From Conchocele bisecta (lineage: Eukaryota; Mollusca; Bivalvia; Lucinida; Thyasiridae): DNA of 64,000 nucleotides. The notes under the pieces were generated by a model. That model saw only the letters and a program-made list of their open reading frames with translations, ran no database searches and had not been told where the DNA came from. Numbering within the stretch: position 1 is the first letter of the stretch; every line of letters starts with the position of its first letter. The stretch lies in contig CM055265.1 in the NCBI GenBank assembly GCA_029237695.1, positions 212,490,506 through 212,554,505 on the forward strand, written 5' to 3'. Position numbers and translations under genes: made by a program. Below are positions 53,238-63,536 of the stretch, one piece after another.

Positions 53238-53450
53238 TTAACCGCTATATCTTAATTTTTTGTCGTCTGCTGTTTATATTCTATTTTCCATTTGTATCAT
53301 CAAAAACATGCATGCTTTGACGGCACTTTAGAATACTTTACAACACGCTTTGACAGCACTTTAGAATCATTTCCATGTTTTTAATAAGGCAAGATATACC
53401 GGTAAAAGCAACAGCAGACGACAATTGTTGTGTGTAGCGGTCTAAGAGTT
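53238..53450. repeat. Family A hairpin MITE, copy at 53.3 kb
   Basis: TTAACCGCTATATCTTAATT to TAGCGGTCTAAGAGTT, with TTGTCGTCTGCTGTTTATAT and ACAGCAGACGACAATTGTTG. The central stem is partly deleted. Confidence 0.85.
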
Positions 53451-53598
53451 GAAATAATTACAAGTCTATGAGTTGTTCAGTGACGACAATGCACTACTTT
53501 GCCAATAGTTAGCACACATCAATCTAACATGACCAATGACTGCATTGCATCCAGTGGGCAAACATCTACCAAACCAAGGAATTCATTCTTACTATTTC

Positions 53599-53987
53599 CA
53601 AGGTGTATGATCACGTGGTACTAACAACAACAAGTACTGCAACTTCCAGAATCCATCTGATTCAAAGTACGTATTCTTTTATATTAAGTTGTCCTTATTA
53701 CGTAACAGACTTTGATGAAATATGGCGCATCAAATGCGTCTTGTTAAGCTGCATTTGGTGGTCTCATTTTCGCCCAAACTTATGTCGTTTTTGCTACGGA
53801 AATTGATTCTTCACAAAAAAGACATAAGTCTGTGCTGAACTCTTTGGACAACCAAATGCAGCTCTTGAAGATGCGTTTGATGAGCCATATTTCATCAAAA
53901 TCCGTTGCATATTAAGGAAACTATCAAATAATACTTACTTTGGAGTGGGCGACGTTGTTGTAACCACGTGATCATGCATGCACCTTG
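53599..53987. repeat. Family J palindrome, copy 2
   Basis: CAAGGTGTATGATCACGTGG to CCACGTGATCATGCATGCAC; also TTTGATGAAATATGGCGCAT / GATGAGCCATATTTCATCAA. Confidence 0.88.
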
Positions 53988-53989
53988 AT

Positions 53990-54377
53990 TCAGAGGTATA
54001 AGCCTGATAAACTTGGTATCAAAGGACGCAAGCATGGTATTCCAGCTAATACATTATGCTAGGAAATGTTCCCATATATCAAAGGTTTGGTTGAAATGCA
54101 GACTTGTTTACAGCTGACGGCTGGGTGGTTGGGCTGGTGTTGGTGGGTTTGGGTGGGCTGGAGGGTGGGCGAGCTGGCTGGCGGTTTAAGAAGGTGGGCG
54201 GGTATTCTGGCGAGCGGGAAAGCATCTATGTTATAGCATCTATTCACCGAGTTTTTGCATGGGACACAACTGACCCTTGGTATTATTTCACATTATTGAA
54301 ACATAATTATACAATGGCATATCAGCTATATTATGAACTATGCTCACATATTAAATTATCTGACTATTTGTAACATA
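53990..54377. other. Stretch with GGTGGGCTGG-rich segment
   Basis: A short G-rich run at 54119-54200 gives open frames on both strands without domains. No other feature. Confidence 0.4.
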
Positions 54378-54803
54378 CTGTAAAGATTCTAATAAGACGC
54401 CCATGCTCTAATAGACGCCCACCCCCCACTTTTTATGTTGAAAATTACCAATTTTTTTGGTTGATTTTCACGAAATTAATGCCTCTAATAAATGCCCAGT
54501 ATTAACTTGAAACAAAATCGGAGCCAATAGTCCAACTAGATTTCTTTTATTTCCAGTATTTCGAAGGCAACTTCCTTGAAAATTGGGGGAAAAAAACATA
54601 ATTGCTACTTTCACTTTCAAAAGCGGAAGCGAAATTCAACTTTTTTGTTATGTTTTTTTTTCAGATAGTATATATAAAATCGTATATTTTTATCATTTTC
54701 CCTTCGCTGAATAACACTTGCCTCTATTAAACGCCCACCCAGGACTTCAGAGCCAGTGGTGATTGTAATGTAATAGACACCCGGTCTATTAGAATCTTTA
54801 CGG
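54378..54803. repeat. TA-flanked MITE (CTGTAAAGATTCTAATAAGA)
   Basis: CTGTAAAGATTCTAATAAGA and, at the right, GTCTATTAGAATCTTTACGG are inverted; TA flanks both. AATTGCTACTTTCACTTTCA and TGCCTCTAATAAATGCCCAG mark the interior. A decayed relative lies at 56829-57460. Confidence 0.82.
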
Positions 54804-55008
54804 TACTCTTTGTTCCAACACTATCAGTGTGCCTCTGCCTCACCCAGGACAACTACAGATACAGACTGGAAGAATCCAGTGGGGACAATCCATCAAGGCA
54901 ATAAAGATAAATGGACAAGCAACACAACTGCACACGGCCATCAAACTTGCTCCACCGGGAGCCACAATAACAACAGCACAGATGTGTCTGTGTAGTCGGA
55001 ATATATCA

Positions 55009-55453
55009 GTTAAACCTTATAATGCTGTATTAAATTTTGTCGCCTGCGGTTTATTTTTTAATTTCTAGTTTTCTCAAGAAAAACATGGTTTGGCAGCAAT
55101 TTAGAATCATTTCCATTGGAAATGATTCTAAAGTGCTGTCAAACAATGTTTTTCTTGAGAAAAAAGAGAAAATATGACGGCAATTTTATGTTCCCGCCTT
55201 TTAACTCTTTGCATGCTGGGAAATTTGTGGGCTATTAATAGTTCAAAAATAGCAGATGACAATTCATGATATTTTCTTTTATTTCTCGTTATACGGTAAA
55301 TATCATGAATATGTCTTGGAATTTCATTAGAACTGCGTTCCACAATTCTAATGAAATTCCAAGACATATTTAGAGAGAAATAAGAAACATACTCGTAATT
55401 TGTTGGATGTTATTTGCACCGCTATATAGCATGCAAAGAGTTAAGGGTTAAAC
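55009..55453. repeat. Family A MITE opened by a family B MITE
   Basis: TTAAACCTTATAATGCTGTA start, full stem ACATGGTTTGGCAGCAATTT..., then the right arm stops at CCCGCCTT|TTAA and resumes after family B as TTAA|GGGTTAAAC. The right end of family A is thus split exactly at a TTAA. Confidence 0.88.
55201..55444. repeat. Family B hairpin MITE nested in family A, with TTAA duplication
   Basis: TTAACTCTTTGCATGCTGGG to AGCATGCAAAGAGTTAA, stem TGTCTTGGAATTTCATTAGA / CTAATGAAATTCCAAGACAT. Because the host sequence is known, the duplicated TTAA can be read directly. Confidence 0.92.
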
Positions 55454-55698
55454 GTTTCAATACAAATCATAGTACATGTACCAGTATTAGAAAAAAATAT
55501 ATTTTCGTATTCTGAAAAAAAAGATTAATATTCTGCAGTAGCACATCAATGTTATGATGATGAGAACGACAAAACAATGCAAACCGGAGCAGCATTATCA
55601 CGACATCACCGTTATGTCACATTAAGACATCGAAGTCACGCAGAGACAACGCAACACTATGAGTATTTTTTTTATTTTACAGATCAATGAAACACATC

Positions 55699-55932
55699 TT
55701 AACCCTTAGACCGCTACACACAACAATTGCCGTCTGCTGTTGCTTTTATATCTGGCATTATTTCTCAATAAAAACATGGTTTGACAGCACTTCAGAATGG
55801 AAATGATTCTGAAGTGCTGTCAAAGCATGTTGTAATTTATTCTAAAGTGCTGTCAAAGCATGTTTTTGATGATAAAAATGGAAAATAGAAACAGCAGACG
55901 ACAAAAGATTAAGATAGCGGTGTAAGGGTTAA
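55699..55932. repeat. Family A hairpin MITE, three-arm variant
   Basis: TTAACCCTTAGACCGCTACA to GCGGTGTAAGGGTTAA; stem ATGGTTTGACAGCACTTCAG / CTGAAGTGCTGTCAAAGCAT plus an extra AAAGTGCTGTCAAAGCATGT. Confidence 0.9.
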
Positions 55933-55941
55933 CACTCACCA

Positions 55942-56566
55942 TTAACTCTTTGCATGCTGGGAAACTTGTAAACTATAAATATTTTCACAAATATCTTATT
56001 TATCCCTGTAAATATTATGAATATGTCTTGGGGGATGCAATTCTAATGAAATTCCAATATATATTATAGGAATGAATGGCCTTTTTGTGGAATTTATCGG
56101 GGTATAAACTTGGAAAAGTCACGGGAATACTGGACGAAGCGACAAAAAATTACAATTTTCGAAAAAAAATCAAAAAAATAAAGATTGTAAAAGATTAAAA
56201 TTGTAATTTTTTTAAGGCCTCGTCCAGTATTCCCGCGACTTTTCAAAGTTTATAACCCCGATAAATTCAACAAAAAGGCCATTCATTCCTTAATTATAAT
56301 TCCAGCATTTGAAATAAATTCCTCAAGAAAATGTGTTTATTTTCCATTTTCTTAAGAATTATTTTAACTGCGCCTCACGGTTACGGAAAGTAGTTTGGCG
56401 TGGGAGTTTACTGGGATATAAATTTTGAACAGAGACTTGCTACCCACCAATCAAATGTTAGGGAATTGTGTAAATAATTTTGTGCTGGAATTATTGACAG
56501 AAAGAAATGAAACAATACTCCTAATTTGTTGGCCGTTATTTTCACTGCTAGCATGCAAAGAGATAA
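55942..56566. repeat. Family B MITE opened by family I
   Basis: TTAACTCTTTGCATGCTGGG at the left and CTAGCATGCAAAGAG-ATAA at the right. The middle of the hairpin is replaced by the family I element at about 56059-56500. Confidence 0.82.
56059..56500. repeat. Family I element, copy nested in family B
   Basis: GGAATGAATGGCCTTTTTGT...ATTCAACAAAAAGGCCATTC form the hairpin, with AGTATTCCCGCGACTTTTCA. The tail CTCACGGTTACGGAAAGTAG...GGAATTGTGTAAATAATTTT is the inverted match of 36870-37060. A short inner stem AAATTACAATTTTCG / AAATTGTAATTTTT occupies the loop. Confidence 0.82.
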
Positions 56567-56828
56567 AGAGTAATAACAATTTCTGCTGTCTGCTTTCTGC
56601 CAATGTTTTCATTATTTATTATCAAACCATGCATTGACACCTCATGGGAAAAATCATCATATACCTACCTCACCCTTAAGTAACTGGAATGGAATTTGAT
56701 ACGTTAATTTTTCAACCAATCCAATCGTCATTAAATGGTTTTCAGACTAGTCAATTCATGAAAAGGTGATTTTGTTATCAAAAATATGAAAATTACTTGC
56801 ATTGAAAAAGATAAACTTTTTCGCCAAT

Positions 56829-57460
56829 TTGCTCCAAATAATTGCCTCTAATAAAAGCCCAGTGATACTTGGAAACAAAACCTGCACTAAATGTCCAACT
56901 AGATTTCTTTAATTTAAAGTTTTTCAAAGGCAAATTACTTGAAAATCAAAAAATAATCTAATGTCGCTTTCAAACACGGAAGCGAAATTCAATTATTTCT
57001 GGTGTCACAGTAATGTCCTCATCGACAGTAGCTATTTGAATGAATGCTGGGCAATCAGAATTTAAAAGGTTACGGAGCCTTAGGGCGAAAATAATCGCAT
57101 TGATACAGGCCGAAACATCCATGGTCCGAGACATATGTAGGCGTAAATCTGATCACCATTAATGCTTGACGCTGTGTTGATATATACATTACCATTAGTT
57201 CAACCGCTTTACCGACTGTAACATAATAACCAAAAGTGGGCCGAAACGTCTTGATCAGAAATGTCCATAAACTGACAGACAGTACAATCAAATTTAGAGT
57301 AACGTCCCTTTGTTACGTTGTTTTTTTTTGCAACATTGAATATTTGTATATTTTTCAATTTATCATTTTCCCTTCGCTGACTAACATGCTCACCCAGGAC
57401 TTCGGAGCCAGTGGTGATTCTAATAGACGCCTGGGAGTCCATTAGAATATTTATGGTATT
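56829..57460. repeat. Decayed relative of the 54378 TA element
   Basis: TTGCCTCTAATAAAAGCCCA, TCCAACTAGATTTCTTTAAT and the right end GATTCTAATAGACGCCTGGG match the 54.4-kb element in order. The central part (57060-57300) is unrelated. Confidence 0.65.
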
Positions 57461-57698
57461 ACAACTAACCTGTGAATTCGAAGTATGAAAGCCTTACAGC
57501 TAGGCAGAAAGTGGTGCTAGTGTGAGTAGAAAGATGGTAACAGCAGCACTCACATGGCAATAGTGCTGCAGTATTCCACAATCTGATGGATCAGCCAGAC
57601 TGATTTAGTTTAGTATACAAGTGTATGGAACACAGCAGACTGTTCACAATCTGCATATGGCAGAACTCTCCTAGATGATGCGAAATATATTGCCTATC
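57460..57698. other. Unassigned spacer
   Basis: Short segment with no recognisable repeat or exon. Confidence 0.35.
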
Positions 57699-57921
57699 TG
57701 GGGGCCGTAAATGTTTGTAAGTGCAAAATTAAAAATTCTGTAAATTTCACATTAACATTTTTTTCTTGTAAACAATTGTTGGATTTACATTTATTGAGCA
57801 TAGGCTGCATATGCAGCCTATGCTCAATAAATGTAAATCCATCAATTGGAATTTCCAGACGATTCTAAATTTGCGCTTACGAACATTTTAGTCGTACGAA
57901 GTTTAGTGAAACGGGCCCCTG
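57699..57921. repeat. Family G hairpin MITE, copy 4
   Basis: CTGGGGGCCGTAAATGTTTG (first TIR bases altered) to GTTTAGTGAAACGGGCCCCT; central stem TTATTGAGCATAGGCTGCAT folds on its complement. Confidence 0.9.
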
Positions 57922-57989
57922 CATGCATGTACGTGTGTATGAATGGTGAAACTTGCACATCGGAAAATATTCTCAAATACACTGATGAC

Positions 57990-58343
57990 CTGTAGCGGAT
58001 TTCACCAACATTGCAAAGTATACTTATCTTGCTAAGTACAATTTGAGGCAAGTGATTTTCAATTTAAGGATAAATTTTTATTTAATGTATAAATAAAATA
58101 TATAATTTTCTGACCAAATTATTATACTGAATTGATTTACATACATTAATTATCACAGCCATTTTGGCTGTGATAATGTAATAAATTCTGTATAATAATT
58201 CTACATACTTTTAATCATCAAACATATGCAGTCATTAGTTATATACGAAATAATGCATTTCGGGAAAAATAAATGATTACACCCTCAAAAAGTATACTTA
58301 GCTAGATAAGTATGCTTAGCAATTTTGGTGAAATCGGCCACTG
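57990..58343. repeat. Family H palindrome, copy 2
   Basis: CTGTAGCGGATTTCACCAAC to TTGGTGAAATCGGCCACTG; central TTATCACAGCCATTTTGGCT. Confidence 0.88.
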
Positions 58344-58544
58344 AAAATGTCTTATTACAACACAGCACATCTGAATCCACACCGTTTGCAAATATTGGCA
58401 TTATGGAATACGCATGCTGCTGAAAAGATGTGATGTTTCAGTATATCAGATAAAATTTCCATTTACAGAACGGAGTTGATTGAGCCAGAACTCCTGGATT
58501 AATCCCCATATATAATGATAACAGCCATTCAGAAGATAACTGCT

Positions 58545-58793
58545 CAACTCTTAGACCGCTACTCACAACAATTGTCTTCTGCTGTTGCTTTTATATCTTG
58601 CCTTATTTCTCAATAAAAACATGGTTTGACAGCACTTCAGAATCATTTCCATTGGAAATGATTCTGAAGTGCTGTCAAAGCATGTTGTACATTATTCTAA
58701 AGTGCTGTCAAAGCATGTTTTTGATGATAAAAATGGAAAATAGAAAATAAGCAGCAGACGACAATTGAAATAAGATAGCGGTCTAAGGGTTAA
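58545..58793. repeat. Family A hairpin MITE, three-arm variant, 58.6 kb
   Basis: TCAACTCTTAGACCGCTACT to GATAGCGGTCTAAGGGTTAA; perfect inner stem GCACTTCAGAATCATTTCCA plus extra AAAGTGCTGTCAAAGCATGT. Confidence 0.92.
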
Positions 58794-58823
58794 TTGTGTT
58801 TGCCAATATTGCCACAAATGATA

Positions 58824-59039
58824 TTAACCCTTACTATGCTGAATTAAATGTTGTCGTCTGCTGGAAATGTTTTATTTTCAATATTTCTCGACAAAAACCT
58901 GGTTTTGACAGCACATGAGAATCGTCTCTCCAGTGGAGACGATTCTCATGTGCTGTCAAAACCAGTTTATTGTTAAGAATTTAAGCAAAAATGAAAAACA
59001 GCAGACGGCAATTTCTGTCAACAGCGTAGGAAGGGTTAA
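58824..59039. repeat. Family A hairpin MITE, GAGACGATTCTC subfamily, copy 2
   Basis: TTAACCCTTACTATGCTGAA to CAGCGTAGGAAGGGTTAA. Read on the minus strand it matches 20667-20881 almost base for base; the loop reads CTCTCCAGTGGAGA. Confidence 0.93.
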
Positions 59040-59124
59040 CCCTATTATTACATTTGGAGTAGCTTTTACACGTGTGAAATTTTAGAAACAGATTTTACAA
59101 TAATTTTGTTGTTTTTCAATGAAG

Positions 59125-59315
59125 TGAAGTGAATAGGTTTAACGTCCCAGCAACAGGTCAAATAGAGACGGGACCACAGTTTACAATCTCATCCGACAGA
59201 CCAGTGGAGGGAAATACCATGAAAGTATTTTGTTTTGCTCTAGGCGAGGTTTGAACCTACAATCTCTGGATTGGAAGTCAGGTGTTCTCACCCCTAGGCA
59301 ACAACCCATCCCTGA
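59125..59315 (-). repeat. tRNA-derived SINE
   Basis: On the minus strand GGTTGTTGCCTAGGGGTGAG (box A) and TTGTAGGTTCAAACCTCGCC (box B) are about 40 bp apart; the CTTCCAA loop between them looks like an anticodon loop. The body continues TAGAGCAAAACAAAATACTT and GTCTGTCGGATGAGATTGTA. A tRNA gene is less likely because the D-arm and acceptor ends are not paired. Confidence 0.6.
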
Positions 59316-59946
59316 TTTTTCAATAAAAGTATATGTTGTAACCACATAAGGGACTTAGCCCCCTTCATCAAGTGAGCTCTTCATATGTTCATCAGGACAA
59401 ACATGTGTGTGTAACTGCACATGCACAGCCATAATGGTCCCCAAGTGATCCATGAGTAAAACTCCTTGGCTACATATGGCTGACTGGCAATACATTCACT
59501 TTCTATGAATATTGAAGTATCCGCAGGGGGCTATATGAACCAATGCAGGCATGGAACTATGATACAACTCCTGTTCACAACCAGTTTAAATCAATACCTG
59601 CCTTCCCGGTGGCACAGCCCACTATATATATGATTCACCCTGCTCACCCCATTCACCCCAAAGGATCTAAAATTAACACTTCCATGATTATCACAGAAGT
59701 GTGCCTGTCAGATATTTTGGGGTGAACAGGTGAATCATGTTTCGGTGATTCCATCTTGATCTACACTGTACCAACGTTTTGTATGAATTTTTATTGACGT
59801 TTTACCAAAAATATAAACAATGCACCAATATATATATACCGGGTATGGAACGTGTTCGAGCAAATTCCCACCCATACATATACCGGTAAGCCGAATGATT
59901 ATCTATATAAGTATGGGAACAATTGTTCAACAGCAAAGTCATATTT
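59316..59946. other. Stretch with no clear feature
   Basis: Has the end motif TATATGTTGTAACCACATAA (half of a family F hairpin) near 59330; otherwise short frames without domains. Confidence 0.4.
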
Positions 59947-60470
59947 GGCTGTGACTGGAGAAATGGGACATATGGGTTTTGAGACCAGTGTAAATCAGAC
60001 TGTGCGGATGCACTGCACTGTTCGCCATTCCATCTGTGAAATACCCGTCATGCTTCTAACAAGCACAATTAATATATCGTTATCAGGGTACAGGAGTATG
60101 CTATTTGATCAGTAGCCGATCTCACCAACCTTGCAAAGTATACTTTTCTAGCAAAGTATACTTTGAGGGAGTAATCATTTATTTTTCCCAAAATGCATTA
60201 TGTCATATATAGTACTAACGACTGCATATATTTGATGATTAAAAGTATGCAGATTTATTATACTGAATTTATTACATTATCACAGCCATAATGGCTGTGA
60301 TAATGTAATAAATTCAGTATAATAAAAATTAATAAATTTATCCTAAAATTTAAAATTTCTCCCTCAAAGTATACTTTGCTAGATAAGTATACTTTGCAAT
60401 GTTTGTGAAATAGGCTACATGAGTCACACTGGTTGCAAATCCCATAAGCGTAATTTCTGCAGTCACAGGC
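59947..60470. repeat. Family K repeat opened by family H
   Basis: GGCTGTGACTGGAGAAATGG at the left, GTAATTTCTGCAGTCACAGG at the right; the host reads CTATTTGATCAG | GAGTCACACTGG across the insertion. Confidence 0.8.
60111..60418. repeat. Family H palindrome, copy 3 (best preserved)
   Basis: AGTAGCCGATCTCACCAACC to TTTGTGAAATAGGCTACA; stem CAAAGTATACTTTTCTAGCA / GCTAGATAAGTATACTTTGC and TATTACATTATCACAGCC around the centre. Confidence 0.92.
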
Positions 60471-60479
60471 ACATACCCA

Positions 60480-60890
60480 GATGAATGTGTCTACATAGGG
60501 GCAGCATCACAGTCTCAGCACCTAACAGGACAATAATACTTCCAGCACCGACAGATAATATCCTGATACAGTGCCTGGTACAGGTGTCATCGATTGAAAC
60601 GATATAGAAGTATCATCAATTCAAAATTGTTGATACGAGATCGATACATGCTTTGAAGTATCGATACAAAATGCAGATGTTTAGGTATTGTCACCCGAGC
60701 TTGCGCAATTTTAAAATGAAATATGTTTACATCACGCATGTTAATATTGAAAACGGAAATGACAGGTGCCCCCCCCCCGGAAGTGTCTACTAACACGGTC
60801 CGGTACAAAATATTCCGTGATAACTAAGACAGAAATAGCAGAATAAGCATGTATGGTATCAGCCAATAGTCATAGCGATAGTACTGTGGC
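60480..60890. other. Stretch with no clear feature
   Basis: Only a CGATACA-type short repeat (60595-60665) and a CCCCCCCCCC tract are visible; the minus frame 60587-60808 has no domain. Confidence 0.4.
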
Positions 60891-60891
60891 A

Positions 60892-61000
60892 AATATTGTT
60901 TGTTTGTTTGTTTGTTTGTTTGTTGGGGTTTAACGGCCTATCAACAGCTAAGGTCATTTAAGGCCAGGTCAATGGGTTTAGTACTAAATCCCATATATTA
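60892..61000. repeat. SINE-like repeat with (GTTT)n
   Basis: (GTTT)n at 60898-60922, then GGTTTAACGGCCTATCAACA, AGCTAAGGTCATTTAAGGCC and AGGTCAATGGGTTTAGTACT. Confidence 0.78.
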
Positions 61001-61334
61001 CCTGTACGAGTACATGTACATGTTCATTCAGTACATATATGAAGAAAATAATTATTTTCTCTGACTGGCAATCATGCGGACACATTTATACAAATAAATA
61101 TATAACTTGGCAAACGCTGAATAGTAGATAGACGCGTTGCATTTCTGTTGTCCCGTGTTTGGTGCAAAACTTTAAACCGTACCGATAAAACTGAAATCAA
61201 TGGTTGCACCCATGATAGTGGAGTTTACATTTCAGCAAAAGAAATGTCTGCCTGAATTTCCCAGCTTTAAATATGACATTGACAAATAAATACTTGGGCT
61301 AAGTAATATAACTACCGTCTCAAAACATGATATA
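61000..61334. other. Unassigned spacer
   Basis: No hairpin, tandem repeat or exon signal recognised. Confidence 0.35.
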
Positions 61335-61706
61335 CAGTGCAACCTCTCTACAACAGCCACTCATGGGAAGACTCAAAACTGGCTGTTGTAGAGAGGTGGC
61401 TGTTGTAAGGAGGTTAACGCTGAATTAAATTCTGTCGTCTGCTGTTTATTTATTTTCTTCGATAATTCTCATCAAATACATGCTTTGAAAGCATTTTAGA
61501 ATCATTTCCAATGGAAATTATTCTAAAGTGCTGTCAAAACATGTTTTTATTGAGAAAGAATGCAAAAGCAACATCAGACGACAATTTTCATGCTCAGTAG
61601 TCTAAGGGTTAAATATAGAGGAAATCATCCATTTGGGATATAAAATATCAGCTGTTACAGAGAGGGTGTTGTTGTAGAGAGGTGGCCGTTCGGAGAGGTT
61701 CGACTG
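61335..61706. repeat. Pogo-like TA element opened by family A
   Basis: CAGTGCAACCTCTCTACAAC at the left and GGAGAGGTTCGACTG at the right with TA flanks. Near the left, CTGTTGTAGAGAGGTGGCTG is a partial second end. The family A copy lies at 61414-61612. Confidence 0.82.
61414..61612. repeat. Family A hairpin MITE nested in the pogo-like element
   Basis: TTAACGCTGAATTAAATTCT to AGTAGTCTAAGGGTTAA; stem ACATGCTTTGAAAGCATTTT / AAAGTGCTGTCAAAACATGT. Confidence 0.9.
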
Positions 61707-61719
61707 TATATGTATTGGC

Positions 61720-61954
61720 ATCAATTCTTAAGTATCCTCAAATATGGTGAACTACCCAAGTCATGTCGCATACTAAATAGCTCCCGTTGAGGTTTCTATA
61801 TACATGTATATATACCAGAGTATGTTGTAGCAAAAGAATTGATATATCGTTGTGTTACAATATACTTGAGATGATATATCGATACAAACATTTCAGTCAA
61901 TGAACCCTCTATAGCTAGTGCCAGGCACCCACCCTCAAAATACCGGATCAGTTG
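61720..61954. other. Unassigned spacer
   Basis: GATATATCGNTG repeated text (61840, 61872) and no other feature. Confidence 0.35.
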
Positions 61955-62120
61955 GCCCTCAATGTTTTGTTTGTTTGTTTGTTTGTTTGTTTGTTTGTTT
62001 GTTTGTTAGTGTTTAACGACCTATGAACAGCCAAGGTCATGTAAGGCCGGGCCAACGGGTTCAATGCCGTATTTAACCTGCTGCATTGGGGGCAAAATCC
62101 AACAAGAGCTGTAGGAGAAC
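61955..62120. repeat. SINE-like repeat with long (TTTG)n
   Basis: (TTTG)n at 61965-62007, then TTAGTGTTTAACGACCTATG, AACAGCCAAGGTCATGTAAG and TTTAACCTGCTGCATTGGGG; nearest to the 50585 copy. Confidence 0.8.
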
Positions 62121-62154
62121 AGCATAGCTCGACTACGAGGGTTGTCGATGTACA

Positions 62155-62400
62155 CATAGCTTGACAAAGAAGGTGGCTGCGGCCTGCATAAAAACCTTAA
62201 CCAAGGTTGACTAAAAACATAAACCAAGGGATTATTGATGTACGTCACTAGGAGATAAAAGCCCAGGAGTGTTCCATATACAAGCTTGACTAAAAACCGT
62301 AACCAAGGGGAGATAACTAAGTAATCCAAGGATAAAAGTAGGTCAAGGTCAAATATAGGTCAGGGATTATTGATGTACATCATTAGGAGATGAAGTTTAC
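62155..62400. repeat. CTTGACTAAAAACCTTAACC repeat, left block
   Basis: AAAAACCTTAACCAAGGTTG, GATTATTGATGTACATCATT and GTCAAGGTCAAATATAGGTC recur at 63390-63540, so the sequence between is inserted in, or bracketed by, a repeat. Confidence 0.6.
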
Positions 62401-63385
62401 GTCGAATTACTAGCACGGTCCCGTTTAAAATCCTATTATTTTCCATATAACTAAGTTCGGTTAAGTCAAATTTCGATAACTCAAATTTTCCGTTTATTCG
62501 AAGGTATATTTAGGTCCCGAAAACGTAAATCTACTGTATTTCACACTCGTTAAGTCGAAATGTCAATTTGCGGAGGTAAGTAGAAGTTTGTCACCTGCAG
62601 TTTACCTGATCAAAGTCGGGTATTCAGACCGTAGTTAAAGGTGTTTGCGTTTACACTGATTAAACAGGCCTCCCGAAATGACCGTTTGTAGTGAGCAATA
62701 AATGGCAACTATTTTAATTGGACTGGCATTAAATGCTTTTACTCGAACGTTAATTAAAGTGAACACAAGTTGTGCGATTAGAAATGAGTGAAATATTTTA
62801 CACTCGATCGTGTGTATATATCTCCCGAATGTGACAGCATCAGTATAGGGACGAAACATTGAATGGGCGAGTTTTATGTTCTCAACATTATTAGTTTGTA
62901 CAATCAAGTCTGGTCAGAAATAATCATTTATAATAGTGTTACAAATCAGTATTTCTTGTTGTTTTGTGTTGTTTCCGTGTATAATTTATTAAAATAATTC
63001 ATAAAATATTATGTTCTTGTTATTATTTATTTCATTGGTGAACTGAATATGTACATATCGCTACATGCGCATGTCACGTGTGCCACATCCGGGTTATCTA
63101 TTAATTACACACAGACATGCATATGTGTATTTGTAAACAAACCGAAAGTGTTTAAATATGATTTGTCTTAGAAACAGCATTTAACATGTATCCATGTACA
63201 TTTAATTGCTAAAATAAATCATATTTACTACTCAAGGCTACATCAGCAAGTAATCATTTGGTTCTAACTGTCAATAAAATAGTTTGTTGTCCGACAGGTT
63301 GCGTACTACGGATACGTCAAACTACGGTTAACTCGAAGTATTTTTGTATCTCCCTTCGAATTCGAGTAAGTGAGTGTGGCCTGTA
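62400..63385. mobile_element. Possible degenerate TTCGAGTTAACC-type element
   Basis: Both edges carry AAGTTCGGTTAAGTCAAATTTCG-like and ACTACGGTTAACTCGAAGTA-like text. Repeat blocks flank it (62155-62400 and 63390-63540). Ends are not precise, there is no coding frame, and I rate this low. Confidence 0.35.
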
Positions 63386-63536
63386 ATTGAAGGTTAAATG
63401 TAGGTGAAGGTAAAATAAAGGTCAGGGGTTATTGATGTACATCCCTATGAGAAAAAGTAATCCAAGTATGGTGTCTGTATGCACAATAGAATTCCATCTA
63501 CAAGCTTGACTAAAAACCTTAACCAAGGTTGAGTAA

